Positions 54,768 through 64,000 of a DNA stretch of 64,000 nt are shown piece after piece. Location of the stretch: NCBI RefSeq assembly GCF_028583545.1, contig NZ_CP087106.1, positions 5,811,001-5,875,000 of the forward strand. Direction: 5' to 3'. This stretch comes from Methylobacterium sp. NMS14P (GTDB lineage Bacteria; Pseudomonadota; Alphaproteobacteria; Rhizobiales; Beijerinckiaceae). Position numbers and translations under genes: made by a program. Below the pieces are notes generated by a model, which was not told the origin of the DNA, did not search any database, and saw nothing but the letters and a program-made list of their open reading frames with translations. Position 1 is the first letter of the stretch. Each line of letters starts with the position of its first letter.

Positions 54768-56213
54768 ATGCAGGACGCGCGACAGGACGGCATCACCGCG
54801 ATGGGCGCGGTGGACCTCGCCGCCGCCATCCGCGGCCGGGTGGTCTCCTGCGCGGAGGTGATGCGCGCCTATCTGGAGCGGATCCACCGGATCAACCCGC
54901 GGGTGAACGCCCTCGTGGGTCTCGCCGACGATGCCGCGCTCCTGCGGGAGGCCGAGGCCGCCGACGCCGCCCTGGCGCGGGGGGACGCCGTCGGGCCGCT
55001 GCACGGCTTCCCGCTGGCCGTGAAGGATCTCGACCCGGTCCGCGGGCTGCCGTTCACGCAGGGCTCACCGATCTTCGCCGACCGGGTCGCCGACACCGAC
55101 TCGATCATGGTGACGCGCCTGCGCGCCGCCGGGGCGATCTTCATCGGCAAGACCAACATCCCCGAGTTCGGCCTCGGCTCGCACAGCTTCAACCCGGTCT
55201 ACGGCGCCACCGGCAACGCCTACGATCCGGCGAAGACCGGGGGCGGCTCGAGCGGCGGCGCCGCCGTGGCGGTGGCCCTGCGGATGCAGCCGGTCGCCGA
55301 CGGCAGCGACCATGCCGGCTCCCTGAGGAATCCGCCGGCCTTCAACAATTGCTACGGCCTGCGCCCGAGCTGGGGCCGGATCCCCGCCGAGGCCAAGGAC
55401 GTGTTCAGCCCGAACCTCGGCGTGCTCGGGGCGATCGGGCGCACGCCCGGCGATATCGGCCTCATGCTCTCGGTGCTGGCGGGCTACGATCCGCGCTGCC
55501 CGAACGCCATCCGGCAGGACCCGTCCGCCTTCGCGAGCCCGCTCGTCCGCGACTTCCGCGGGACGCGGATCGCGTGGCTCGGCGATTGCGGCGGCCAGAT
55601 CCCGTTCGATCCCGGCGTGCTCGATGTCTGTCGCGCCGCCCTGGCGACCTTCGCGGAGATCGGCTGCACCGTCGAGGAGGCGGCGCCGCGCTACGACATG
55701 GAGCGGCTCTGGCAGGACTGGCTGGTGCTGCGGGCGCTGACGGTCGCGGCGAACCTCCGGCCGTTCTACGACGAGCCCCGCCACCGGGCCCTGCTCAAGC
55801 CGGAGGCGGCGTGGGAGGTCGAGCGCGGGCTGGCGCTCGGCGCCGACCGGATCATCGCGGCGCTGGAGGGGCGCACCCGCTGGTACGAGACCCTGCGCCG
55901 CTTCATGGAGGCCTACGACTACGTGGTCATGCCCAGCGCCCAGGTCTTCCCGTTCGACAAGGCCCTGCGCTGGCCCGAGACGGTGGGCGGACGGGCGATG
56001 GACACCTACCACCGCTGGATGCAGATCACGATCCCCGCGACGATGTCGGGCCTGCCGGCGCTGGCCGTGCCGGCCGGCTTCGGCGAGGGCGGGCTGCCCA
56101 CCGGCATCCAGATCGTCGGCCCGAACCACGGCGAGCTCGCCTGCCTGCAGCTCGGCGCCGCCTACGACGCGGCCAGCAGCTGGGTCCGCCGCTACCCGCC
56201 GCCGGTCGAGTGA
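54768..56213 (+). CDS. Amidase signature family enzyme
   Basis: A 481-residue amidase with the full catalytic triad region: Lys in LAVKDLDPVRG, and GGGSSGGAAVAVALRMQPVADGSD, which holds the cis-Ser and nucleophilic Ser. It hydrolyses an amide to acid and ammonia; the substrate is not predictable. ATG 54768 follows GGAGGAGGG. It stands between pyrC and ilvB as its own unit; the 200-bp gap before it has no gene. Confidence 0.92.
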   Translation: MQDARQDGITAMGAVDLAAAIRGRVVSCAEVMRAYLERIHRINPRVNALVGLADDAALLREAEAADAALARGDAVGPLHGFPLAVKDLDPVRGLPFTQGSPIFADRVADTDSIMVTRLRAAGAIFIGKTNIPEFGLGSHSFNPVYGATGNAYDPAKTGGGSSGGAAVAVALRMQPVADGSDHAGSLRNPPAFNNCYGLRPSWGRIPAEAKDVFSPNLGVLGAIGRTPGDIGLMLSVLAGYDPRCPNAIRQDPSAFASPLVRDFRGTRIAWLGDCGGQIPFDPGVLDVCRAALATFAEIGCTVEEAAPRYDMERLWQDWLVLRALTVAANLRPFYDEPRHRALLKPEAAWEVERGLALGADRIIAALEGRTRWYETLRRFMEAYDYVVMPSAQVFPFDKALRWPETVGGRAMDTYHRWMQITIPATMSGLPALAVPAGFGEGGLPTGIQIVGPNHGELACLQLGAAYDAASSWVRRYPPPVE

Positions 56214-56243
56214 GGGGACGGGCTGAACGCGCGCACGGATGCG

Positions 56244-56272
56244 TTGACCGGCCCCGCGCACTCCGCTATGAG
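56244..56272 (+). promoter_or_regulatory. Promoter of the ilvBN leader
   Basis: TTGACC (56244-56249), 17-bp spacer, TATGAG (56267-56272), a good housekeeping-type promoter about 75 bp before the leader peptide start. Confidence 0.6.
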
Positions 56273-56346
56273 GCCCGACACTCCCCGCGCCACCCATGAC
56301 CCATCCCAGGATCGTGCGGCCGCCGCGGAGCAGCTTCGGATATCCG

Positions 56347-56397
56347 ATGACCACGGTCCTTATTGTAACGGTAGCGTCACCGACGGGGCGGCCCTGA
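56347..56397 (+). CDS. ilv leader peptide
   Basis: A 16-residue open frame, MTTVLIVTVASPTGRP, with the branched-chain run Val-Leu-Ile-Val and another Val, placed between a promoter and an intrinsic terminator ahead of acetolactate synthase. Ribosome stalling at these codons when Val, Leu or Ile is short would relieve termination, as in known ilv leaders. The stop falls inside the first hairpin arm (56388-56395, GCGGCCCT), which pairs with 56401-56408. Confidence 0.75.
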   Translation: MTTVLIVTVASPTGRP

Positions 56398-56430
56398 GCT
56401 AGGGCCGCGATCCGGGCGGTGGCGCATGCA

Positions 56431-56452
56431 GGGTCCCTCGGGGCCCTTTTTT
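56431..56452 (+). terminator. Attenuator terminator of ilvBN
   Basis: Stem GGGTCC (56431-56436), loop CTCG, GGGCCC (56441-56446), followed by six Ts. The upstream segment AGGGCC (56401-56406) can pair either with GGCCCT in the leader frame or with GGCCCT at 56442-56447, giving mutually exclusive structures. Confidence 0.8.
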
Positions 56453-56621
56453 GTTGCCCGCGTCCGGGCGGGACGGGACCGGGACGGACGGATATCCGAG
56501 GCGAGTGGCACCTTCGGGCGAGGCGGGAACCGCCCCGCGTGATGAGGGTGCGGTGAGAGAGGACGGGGCAGAGCGGCGATCACGGGATCGCGGTGGCCCC
56601 GGAGAGCGCGAGGAGACGAGC

Positions 56622-58397
56622 ATGGGCGGCGAGGTCATGACCGGGGCCGAGATGGTCATCCGGGCCTTCCAGGATCAGGGTGTCGACACGCTGTTCGGGT
56701 ATCCGGGCGGCGCCGTACTTCCGATCTACGACGCGCTCTTCCACCAGAACGCCGTCAAGCACATCCTCGTCCGCCACGAGCAGGGCGCCGTCCACGCCGC
56801 GGAGGGCTATGCCCGCTCCTCCGGCAAGGTCGGCTGCGTCCTCGTCACCTCGGGCCCCGGCGCCACCAACATCGTCACCGGCCTCACCGACGCGATGCTG
56901 GATTCGATCCCGCTGGTCTGCATCACCGGCCAGGTCCCGACGCACCTGATCGGCACCGACGCGTTCCAGGAATGCGACACGGTCGGCATCACGCGCCACT
57001 GCACGAAGCACAATTACCTGGTCAAATCGATCGACGACCTGCCGCGCATCCTGCACGAGGCGTTCTACGTCGCGGCGAACGGCCGGCCGGGCCCGGTCGT
57101 GGTCGACCTGCCCAAGGACATCCAGTTCGCCTCCGGCCTCTACGAGCGCCCGGAGATCGCCAGCCACAAGACCTACCGCCCGGCCGTGAAGGGCGACTCC
57201 GACCGGATCCGCGCGGCCGTCGAGCTGATGGCGACCGCGCGCCGGCCGGTCTTCTACACCGGCGGCGGCGTGATCAACTCGGGCCCGGAGGCGTCGCGCC
57301 TGCTGCGCGAACTCGTCCGCGAGACCGGCTTCCCGATCACCTCGACCCTGATGGGCCTCGGCGCCTATCCGGGCACGGACGAGAAGTTCCTGGGCATGCT
57401 CGGCATGCACGGGACCTACGAGGCCAACCTCGCGATGCACGAGTGCGACGTGATGATCTGCGTCGGCGCCCGGTTCGACGACCGGATCACCGGCCGGCTC
57501 GACGCGTTCTCGCCCTTCTCCAAGAAGATCCACATCGACGTCGACGCCTCCTCGATCAACAAGGTCGTCAAGGTCGATGTCGGGATCGTCGGCGACTGCG
57601 CCTCGGTGCTCGGCGACATGCTGGAGGCGTGGCGCGCCCTGCCGTCGCGGCCCGACAAGTCGAACCTCGACCCGTGGTTCCAGAAGATCAGCGCCTGGAA
57701 GGCGCGGGACTGCCTCGCCTACTGGCCGTCGGGCACGATCATCAAGCCGCAATACGCGGTGCAGCGCCTCTACGAGGCCTGCAAGACCCGCGAGACCTAC
57801 ATCACCACCGAGGTCGGCCAGCACCAGATGTGGGCCGCCCAGTACTTCAAGTACGACGAGCCGAACCGCTGGATGACCTCCGGGGGCCTCGGCACGATGG
57901 GCTACGGCCTGCCGGCGGCGATCGGCACGCAGCTCGCGCACCCGAACGGGCTCGTGATCGACATCGCCGGCGAGGCCTCGATCCTGATGAACATGCAGGA
58001 GATGTCGACGGCGGTGCAGTACCGCCTGCCGATCAAGGTGTTCATCCTGAACAACGAGTACATGGGCATGGTCCGGCAGTGGCAGGAGCTGCTGCACGGC
58101 TCGCGCTACTCGCAGAGCTACTCGGAGAGCCTGCCGGACTTCGTGAAGCTCGCGGAGGCCTACGGCGCCAAGGGCATGCGCTGCGAGAAGCCGGGCGACC
58201 TCGACGGCGCCATCGCGGAGATGCTCGCCTACGACGGCCCGGTGATCTTCGACTGCATCGTCGACAAGACCGAGAACTGCTTCCCGATGATCCCGTCGGG
58301 CAAGGCGCACAACGAGATGCTCCTGTCCGATTATCTCGGCGAGACCGGCGTCGAGCTCGGCGACGTGATCTCCGAGGAAGGCAAGATGCTGGTGTGA
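56622..58397 (+). CDS. ilvB: Acetolactate synthase, large subunit
   Basis: A 591-residue ThDP-dependent enzyme that makes acetolactate or acetohydroxybutyrate, first step of Val/Leu/Ile synthesis. GVDTLFGYPGGAVLPIYDAL and VRHEQGAVHAAEGYAR hold the catalytic Glu region, LVTSGPGATNIVTGL the substrate site, and DIAGEASILMNMQE the metal-binding GD-x(n)-N motif region (here GEAS in place of GDGS). FAD is bound in the middle domain. ATG 56622 follows AGGAGACGAGC. It is controlled by the leader attenuator upstream. ilvN follows after 82 bp. Confidence 0.97.
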   Translation: MGGEVMTGAEMVIRAFQDQGVDTLFGYPGGAVLPIYDALFHQNAVKHILVRHEQGAVHAAEGYARSSGKVGCVLVTSGPGATNIVTGLTDAMLDSIPLVCITGQVPTHLIGTDAFQECDTVGITRHCTKHNYLVKSIDDLPRILHEAFYVAANGRPGPVVVDLPKDIQFASGLYERPEIASHKTYRPAVKGDSDRIRAAVELMATARRPVFYTGGGVINSGPEASRLLRELVRETGFPITSTLMGLGAYPGTDEKFLGMLGMHGTYEANLAMHECDVMICVGARFDDRITGRLDAFSPFSKKIHIDVDASSINKVVKVDVGIVGDCASVLGDMLEAWRALPSRPDKSNLDPWFQKISAWKARDCLAYWPSGTIIKPQYAVQRLYEACKTRETYITTEVGQHQMWAAQYFKYDEPNRWMTSGGLGTMGYGLPAAIGTQLAHPNGLVIDIAGEASILMNMQEMSTAVQYRLPIKVFILNNEYMGMVRQWQELLHGSRYSQSYSESLPDFVKLAEAYGAKGMRCEKPGDLDGAIAEMLAYDGPVIFDCIVDKTENCFPMIPSGKAHNEMLLSDYLGETGVELGDVISEEGKMLV

Positions 58398-58479
58398 GGG
58401 CGGGCGGCCCGGCGTGACCGCCGGGCCGCGATCCGCCGCTGCGGCGGCGATGGGTCGAACGACGAGGACGAGGCCGGCG

Positions 58480-59022
58480 ATGAACGCGATGAACACCCAC
58501 TACCCCGATGCCGTCCGCGTCGAGCCGGTGAACCGGCACACCCTGGCGGTGATCGTCGACAACGAGCCCGGCGTGCTCGCCCGCATCTCGGGCCTGTTCT
58601 CCGGCCGCGGCTACAACATCGAGAGCCTGACCGTCTCCGAGACCGAGGAGGCGCGCCACATCTCGCGCATCACCATCGTGACCACCGGGACGAACGCCGT
58701 GATCGAGCAGATCAAGGCGCAGCTCGACCGGCTGGTGCCGGTGCACCGGGTCGTGGACCTGACGCTCCAGGGCAACGCCATCGAGCGCGAGATCTGCCTG
58801 GTTAAGGTGAAGGGCGAGGGCGAGCACCGCAGCGAGGCTCTGCGGCTGGCCGCCGCCTTCGGCGCCAAGACCCTCGACGCCACGCTCAATTCCTTCGTGT
58901 TCGAGCTGACCGGTGCCACCGAGGATGTCGACCGGTTCGTGCGCCTGATGAGCGTGATCGGGCTGGTGGAGATCTGCCGGACCGGCATCTCCGCCATGGG
59001 GCGCGGGGCGGAGCCGCTCTGA
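58480..59022 (+). CDS. ilvN: Acetolactate synthase, small regulatory subunit
   Basis: A 180-residue protein: the N-terminal ACT domain (HTLAVIVDNEPGVLARISGLFSGRGYNIESLTVSE) binds valine for feedback inhibition, and the C-terminal ALS_ss_C domain follows (REICLVKVKGEGEHRSEALRLA). It activates and regulates IlvB. ATG 58480 is used; MNTHYPDAVRV just downstream is an alternative start. Confidence 0.96.
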   Translation: MNAMNTHYPDAVRVEPVNRHTLAVIVDNEPGVLARISGLFSGRGYNIESLTVSETEEARHISRITIVTTGTNAVIEQIKAQLDRLVPVHRVVDLTLQGNAIEREICLVKVKGEGEHRSEALRLAAAFGAKTLDATLNSFVFELTGATEDVDRFVRLMSVIGLVEICRTGISAMGRGAEPL

Positions 59023-59147
59023 GCTTCTGACGCGCTGCCAGTCGGTGCTCGGGGGAGCCGGAAGCCGTCGTCGGATTTGAAGGCGACAGCCGGCTGGCCG
59101 TTGTCGCTGAAAACGCCGCGCCCGCGTTCGTCAATCAAGGACCCCGC

Positions 59148-59792
59148 ATGACCGCCCGCTCCCTCTACTACGCCCCCGGCGCCTGCTCGCTCGCCGCCCA
59201 CATCATCCTGGAGGAATCCGGGCTGCCCTACGAGGGCATCAAGCTCGATCTCGCCGCGGGGGACCAGCGCCGGCCGGAATACCTCGCGATCAACGATCGC
59301 GGCCGCGTGCCGGCGCTGACCGAGGACGGCTGGGTGCTCACCGAGTGCGCGGCCATCCTGCGCCACGTCGCACGCTCGGTGCCGGAGAAGGCGCTGTGGC
59401 CCGCGGATCTGCGTGAACAGGCGGCCGCCGACGAGTGGCTCGGCTGGCTCGCCTGCAACCATCACGTGACCTACGCGCATGTCCGCCGCCCGGAGCGCTA
59501 CACCGAGGACGAGAGCGCCTTCGACGGCATCAAGGCGAAGGCCGCCAACACCTATGCCGATCTCGCCACCATGACCGAGGTGCGCCTGTCGCACGGTGGC
59601 TGGGCAGTGGGTGACCGCTTCAGCGTGGTGGACGCCTACCTGACGGTCTTCTGGTTCTGGGCGAACGGACCGACGCTCCGGTTCGACATGGCCGGCCGCT
59701 TCCCGGCTTGGACAGCCCATGCCCGCCGCGTCGCCGAGCGCCCGGCCGTCCAGGCCGTCTTCGCCCGCGAGGGGCTGCCGCTGCCGCGCTGA
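59148..59792 (+). CDS. Glutathione S-transferase (beta-like)
   Basis: A 214-residue GST. The thioredoxin-fold N-domain has YYAPGACSLAAHIILEESGLPYE with the Cys/Ser of beta-class enzymes and NDRGRVPALTEDGWVLTECAAILRH with the cis-Pro and glutathione-binding E/S site. The C-terminal helical domain ends AVGDRFSVVDAYLTVFW (N-capping box). It conjugates or binds glutathione in the cytoplasm. A hairpin terminator follows. Confidence 0.92.
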   Translation: MTARSLYYAPGACSLAAHIILEESGLPYEGIKLDLAAGDQRRPEYLAINDRGRVPALTEDGWVLTECAAILRHVARSVPEKALWPADLREQAAADEWLGWLACNHHVTYAHVRRPERYTEDESAFDGIKAKAANTYADLATMTEVRLSHGGWAVGDRFSVVDAYLTVFWFWANGPTLRFDMAGRFPAWTAHARRVAERPAVQAVFAREGLPLPR

Positions 59793-59806
59793 CGGAGTCC
59801 GGTCTC

Positions 59807-59825
59807 GGCCCCCTCGTCGGGGGCC
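59807..59825 (+). terminator. Terminator hairpin after the GST gene
   Basis: GGCCCCC-TCGTC-GGGGGCC, 7-bp perfect stem, 15 bp after the stop codon, with only two Ts after it. Confidence 0.55.
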
Positions 59826-59856
59826 TTGCCGCGGCCCGCGAATCGGCCTAGAGCGC

Positions 59857-59880
59857 GTACCGTACGGTACGGTACGGTAC
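59857..59880 (+). promoter_or_regulatory. TetR operator candidate: five GTAC units at 5-bp period
   Basis: GTAC occurs at 59857, 59862, 59867, 59872 and 59877. The left part, GTACCGTACGGTAC (59857-59870), is a perfect palindrome. The array ends 11 bp before the TetR ATG, so bound repressor would cover the start region. Confidence 0.6.
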
Positions 59881-59891
59881 GCCATTTCGAG

Positions 59892-60548
59892 ATGATGCAG
59901 GCCAGCGCCACAGCAGAGCGGGAAGCGCCGTCGGCACGCCAGCAGGCGGTGCTGGACGCCGTGCTCGGCCTCATGGTCGAGGACGGCGAGCAGCTCACCA
60001 TGGACGCCGTCGCGCGCCGGGCGAGCTGCTCGAAGGAGACGCTCTACAAGTGGTTCGGCGACCGGGACGGGTTGCTGATCGCGACGGTGCGCTGGCAGGC
60101 CTCCCGGGTCCATGCCGGGCACGACAGCGCGCAGGTCCTAAACGGCGCCACCCTGCGGGAGCGCCTGCAGGACTTCGCGGTGACGTGGCTGGAGGTCATC
60201 ACCGGCCCGACCTCGGTGGCGCTGAACCGCATCGCCATCGCGCATGCGGGCTCGCGCAAGAGCAACCTCGGCGGCATCGTCCTGGCGAACGGGCGCTTCG
60301 CCATCGGCGAACGGGTGAAGCCCGTGCTGGAGGCGGGGCGCGCCGCCGGCCTGCTGACCTTCGCCGACAGCGAGGCCGCCTTCCGCACCTTCTTCGGCCT
60401 CGTCGGCCGGGATATCCAGATCCGACTTCTGCTCGGCGAGACCCTCGACCTCGACGGGGCCGAGATCCGGCGCGATGCGGGCCGCGCCGTCGAGCAGTTC
60501 CTGGCCCTCTACGGCCGGGCCAAACCCGACCCGAAACACCAAGCTTAA
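59892..60548 (+). CDS. TetR/AcrR-family regulator
   Basis: A 218-residue repressor. The HTH (DAVLGLMVEDGEQLTMDAVARRASCSKETLYKWFGDRDGLL) is canonical. The C-terminal domain has a TetR_C pattern (FAVTWLEVITGPTSVALNRI, FRTFFGLVGRDIQIRLLLGE). It ends 12 bp before ilvC on the same strand and sits behind a GTAC array, so it likely autoregulates and may share a transcript with ilvC. ATG 59892 was chosen; ATG 59895 is possible. Confidence 0.9.
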   Translation: MMQASATAEREAPSARQQAVLDAVLGLMVEDGEQLTMDAVARRASCSKETLYKWFGDRDGLLIATVRWQASRVHAGHDSAQVLNGATLRERLQDFAVTWLEVITGPTSVALNRIAIAHAGSRKSNLGGIVLANGRFAIGERVKPVLEAGRAAGLLTFADSEAAFRTFFGLVGRDIQIRLLLGETLDLDGAEIRRDAGRAVEQFLALYGRAKPDPKHQA

Positions 60549-61580
<1,032 letters not shown>

Positions 61581-61993
61581 TCTTCTGCGACGGCGCGGCC
61601 GGGCATCGCTCGGCCGCTCGGGGCCCGGTCATGCGAAGGCGTGGCCGGGCCCTCTCTGTTCGGCGTGGCCCGCCCATTCCCGGGCGCGTGGAGCGTCGGC
61701 GGGATGCGAACCGGGATCCGGCGCGAGATGTCGCGAAGCGTCCACGCGGAGCAATCGGTACCGCTGCGCGACCCTTCGTGTGCCGGATCCCGGATCAGGT
61801 TCCGCTGTCGCTCCACCGGTCGGGGAAAGGCGCGCGTGAAGGCGCGCGCGGGTGGGCCCTGAGACCGCCCCATCATCGTGAGGGCAGGCGCGATGGGCCG
61901 CCCGCATCCCCGGTTGCTGAAGGCGATCGTTCCCGGCCATAAGCCCCGCAGCGGTCCCACCCGGACGAGGACCGGCAAGCGGAGAGGACACCC
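61581..61993. other. Intergenic stretch of about 410 bp
   Basis: No gene seen. GC-rich with short inverted repeats soon after the ilvC stop but no T-run. Confidence 0.45.
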
Positions 61994-62647
61994 ATGGCAT
62001 CGCTCTATTCCGACGCGCACCGGGCGCTGCAGGAGGAGTTCGGCACCACCAAGCTCGCCGTGCGCCTCGACGAGGACTGGGTCCACGAGAGCGTGCAGCC
62101 GGACGAGGCCGCCTTCATCGGCTCCCGCGACATGTTCTTCCTCTCGACCGTCGACCCGGACGGCATGCCGACCGTCTCCTACAAGGGAGGTCCTACGGGC
62201 TTCGTGAAGGTGCTCGACGCCAGCACGCTGGTGTTCCCGGGCTTCGACGGCAACGGCATGTTCTACTCGATGGGCAACATCGAGGGTCAGGCCAAGGTCG
62301 GCCTGCTGTTCATCGACTTCGAGACGCCGCACCGCATCCGCGTGCAGGGCCGCGCGTCGCTGCTCCGGGACGACGCCCTCATGGCCGAGTACACCGAGGC
62401 CAAGTACTTGGTGAAGGTCGCGGTCACCAAGATCTGGATCAACTGCCCGCGCTACATTCACAAGTACCAGAAGCTCGAGCAGAACAAGTACGTGCCGCGT
62501 CCCGGTCGCGAGACCCCGCTGGCTGCCTGGAAGCGGCTCGACCTCGCGGGCGACGTGATCAGCGACGCCGACAAGGCGCGCGTCGCCCAGGAAGGCAAGC
62601 TCGAAGTCTCCGAGTACGAGGCGCTGGTCGCCCGCGGCGAGGCCTGA
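61994..62647 (+). CDS. Pyridoxamine 5'-phosphate oxidase-like FMN protein
   Basis: A 217-residue split-barrel protein: GSRDMFFLSTVDPDGMPTVSYKGGPTGFVKVLD is the FMN-binding segment, followed by NMFYSMGN-like GNGMFYSMGNIEGQAKVGLLFID and HRIRVQGRASL. Members include heme or F420/FMN oxidoreductases of unclear role; it is not the true PdxH. AGAGGAC precedes the ATG. Confidence 0.87.
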   Translation: MASLYSDAHRALQEEFGTTKLAVRLDEDWVHESVQPDEAAFIGSRDMFFLSTVDPDGMPTVSYKGGPTGFVKVLDASTLVFPGFDGNGMFYSMGNIEGQAKVGLLFIDFETPHRIRVQGRASLLRDDALMAEYTEAKYLVKVAVTKIWINCPRYIHKYQKLEQNKYVPRPGRETPLAAWKRLDLAGDVISDADKARVAQEGKLEVSEYEALVARGEA

Positions 62648-62656
62648 CGGTCCGTT

Positions 62657-62685
62657 CCGGCCGCCCCGCGGAGCGGGGCGGCCGG
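62657..62685 (+). terminator. Strong hairpin after the PNPOx-like gene
   Basis: A 13-bp perfect stem CCGGCCGCCCCGC with loop GGA and its complement, starting 10 bp after the stop. It lacks a T-run but is followed by an AT-rich intergenic region. Confidence 0.65.
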
Positions 62686-62805
62686 TGCGTGACGGCGCGG
62701 AATTCCCATTTTCATTGCATGAGTTGATCTCAAGTACATTTCATCCGTGCTTCGTAGTGATGTGCCGCAATATTTGCGCTCGATTGCTCAGATTTTCAAA
62801 ATTTC

Positions 62806-62833
62806 TTGACGGTGTAGGGGTCGACCGTTAGAT
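62806..62833 (+). promoter_or_regulatory. Promoter candidate of the chemoreceptor-like gene
   Basis: TTGACG, 16-bp spacer, TTAGAT, within the AT-rich patch 62700-62870, about 50 bp before the ATG. Confidence 0.4.
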
Positions 62834-62880
62834 CTCGTGCAAGATCTTTCGGGATCATCTCTGTACGGACCCTAGAAATC

Positions 62881-64000
62881 ATGTTTTCGCTCCCGCTGCG
62901 CGTCGCGATGACCTGTAGCGTCCTGATCGCTGCGGTTTTCGCGGTCGGGACGACTTTTCTGGCCCGCCGGATCAACGCCTCCTTCGAGGAGCAGACGGCC
63001 AGGATGCAGTCGGAGACGCTGTCGAACGAGGCGCGCGAGGTCCGGTTTCGCCTCGCCGTGGCGGCCAGGACCGCCGAGAGTCTCGCGGCGGCCGCCTCGG
63101 CGCTGCGCGCCGGCGGGATCCAGGACCGCGCGGTCTACGACGCGATGCTGCGCGAGCTCCTGCGCGCCAACCCCGACCTGATCGCGACCTGGACGGGCTG
63201 GGAGCCGAACGCACTGGACGGGCGCGACCGCGCGTTCGCCGGCACGGCCTCCTCGGACGCGAGCGGCCGCTTCATGCCCTACTGGAACCGCGGCAGCGGC
63301 ACGATCAAGCGGGAGGTTCTCACCGGCTACGAGACCGAGCCGGACGGCGCCTACTACCTTCAGCCGAAGACGCTGAACCGCTTGGTGGCCATCGAACCCT
63401 ACATCTACCCGGTGGCCGGCAAGGACGTCGTCATGATGTCGTTCGGCGCGCCGATCAGCGTGGATGGCGCGTATCGCGGCACCGCCGGCGTCGACATCGA
63501 CCTCGGCTCCCTGAATGCCGCGCTCGGCGCGGTGAAGCCGTTCGGGACCGGCTATCTCGCGGTGATCTCGGCGAGCGGGACGACCGTCGCGCACCCGACC
63601 GGCGCTGCGGCCGGGAAGCCGATGCACGGCTTCGACGCGTCGGCGGCCGACGCGGCCAAGCAGGCGATCGCCGCGGGAGCCGCGGTGGTGACCGACGCGC
63701 CGGGCCCGGACGGGGCGCCGTGGCGGTACGTGGCGCAGCATATCCAGGCCGGCGAGACGCCCGACCGGTGGGCCATCGTCGTCGCGGTGCCGGTGGCGAC
63801 GCTCACGGCCGCCGCCGATCAGGCGCGCGCCATGCTGATCGGCATCTCGGTCCTCTGCGTGCTGATCGGGTGCGCGGTCGTCTTCGGTGCGCTCCACCGC
63901 CTCGTCGGAGAGCCGATCCGCGCGCTCGGCCGGACCATCGGCGACATGGCGGCGGGCGATTACGGGGCGGACGTGCCCGAGGCGCGGCGCCGCGACGAGG
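62881..64000 (+). CDS. dCACHE sensor protein (chemoreceptor-type), 3' end missing
   Basis: From ATG 62881 the frame is open to the window edge (373 codons). TM1 is at about residues 5-28 (VAMTCSVLIAAVFAVGTTFLA). A periplasmic double CACHE sensor follows (ELLRANPDLIATWTGWEPNAL, ALDGRDRAFAGTASSDASGR, VVMMSFGAPISVDGAYRGTAGVDIDLGSL). TM2 is at about 316-338 (MLIGISVLCVLIGCAVVFGAL), and a HAMP domain begins (GEPIRALGRTIGDMAAGDY). This architecture is usual for methyl-accepting chemotaxis proteins; a GGDEF or kinase output is possible because the C-terminus is outside the window. Confidence 0.85.
   Translation, partial: MFSLPLRVAMTCSVLIAAVFAVGTTFLARRINASFEEQTARMQSETLSNEAREVRFRLAVAARTAESLAAAASALRAGGIQDRAVYDAMLRELLRANPDLIATWTGWEPNALDGRDRAFAGTASSDASGRFMPYWNRGSGTIKREVLTGYETEPDGAYYLQPKTLNRLVAIEPYIYPVAGKDVVMMSFGAPISVDGAYRGTAGVDIDLGSLNAALGAVKPFGTGYLAVISASGTTVAHPTGAAAGKPMHGFDASAADAAKQAIAAGAAVVTDAPGPDGAPWRYVAQHIQAGETPDRWAIVVAVPVATLTAAADQARAMLIGISVLCVLIGCAVVFGALHRLVGEPIRALGRTIGDMAAGDYGADVPEARRRDE

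Noticed and set aside
56580..58496. A 638-codon minus-strand frame opposite ilvB
   Set aside because: Shadow of ilvB; low-complexity His/Arg/Asp-rich composition.

Overview
The window is high-GC alphaproteobacterial DNA. The gene content and protein style (glucarate catabolism, a class GN sortase pair, class I IlvC beside IlvB/IlvN, BKACE enzyme, LigD/Ku) fit a Methylobacterium-like member of the Hyphomicrobiales. No rRNA marker is present, so the genus is an inference.

Left chromosomal flank (1-10,685): a glucarate operon (kdgD 3' part, MFS transporter, gudD); a tight minus-strand operon of a NrtR-type Nudix regulator, an SPFH/band-7 protein, a divergent NAD-kinase-fold protein and a GNAT acetyltransferase, with a promoter and palindrome ahead of nrtR; a VIT/VWA surface protein ending in an LPRTG sorting signal, overlapping a class GN sortase gene; and an XRE regulator with phased GTGCGG repeats ahead of it.

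Genomic island (10,686-50,606): about 39.9 kb bounded by 50-bp direct repeats (one mismatch) that match the 3' half of the intact tRNA-Gly(TCC) gene at the right end. At the left end lie two interrupted tyrosine recombinase genes, an excisionase-like protein, and a translationally coupled minus-strand operon. That operon encodes a FtsH-like AAA+/M41 protease with an in-frame TAG between Walker A and Walker B, plus small uncharacterised proteins and a GIY-YIG/DUF4357-like protein. Cargo further right: two regulator/oxidoreductase pairs; an exopolysaccharide-type cluster (GT4, GH16, acyltransferase 3, O-antigen polymerase/ligase) split by a broken ISL3-family insertion sequence; a histidine kinase remnant; an RND permease with a one-base frameshift and its intact adaptor; a STM3941-like protein; the NHEJ pair ligD/ku; a TPR/FkbM-like protein; a GT1 glycosyltransferase; IS3, IS5 and IS91-type fragments; and the C-terminal stump of an IteS-like S8 anti-phage peptidase. 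Many island genes carry stops or frameshifts while neighbouring chromosomal genes are intact, so the island looks old and decaying. A ~185-bp repeat with a perfect palindrome occurs in inverted orientation about 28 kb apart inside it.

Right chromosomal flank (50,607-64,000): a small secreted protein, a BKACE enzyme, aroQ, pyrE-pyrC, an amidase, the branched-chain amino acid genes ilvB-ilvN with a recognisable leader-peptide attenuator, a GST, a TetR regulator with a five-fold GTAC operator, ilvC, a PNPOx-like flavoprotein and the start of a dCACHE chemoreceptor-type protein running off the window. These are housekeeping genes with intact frames; the small protein next to the tRNA is the one doubtful case.
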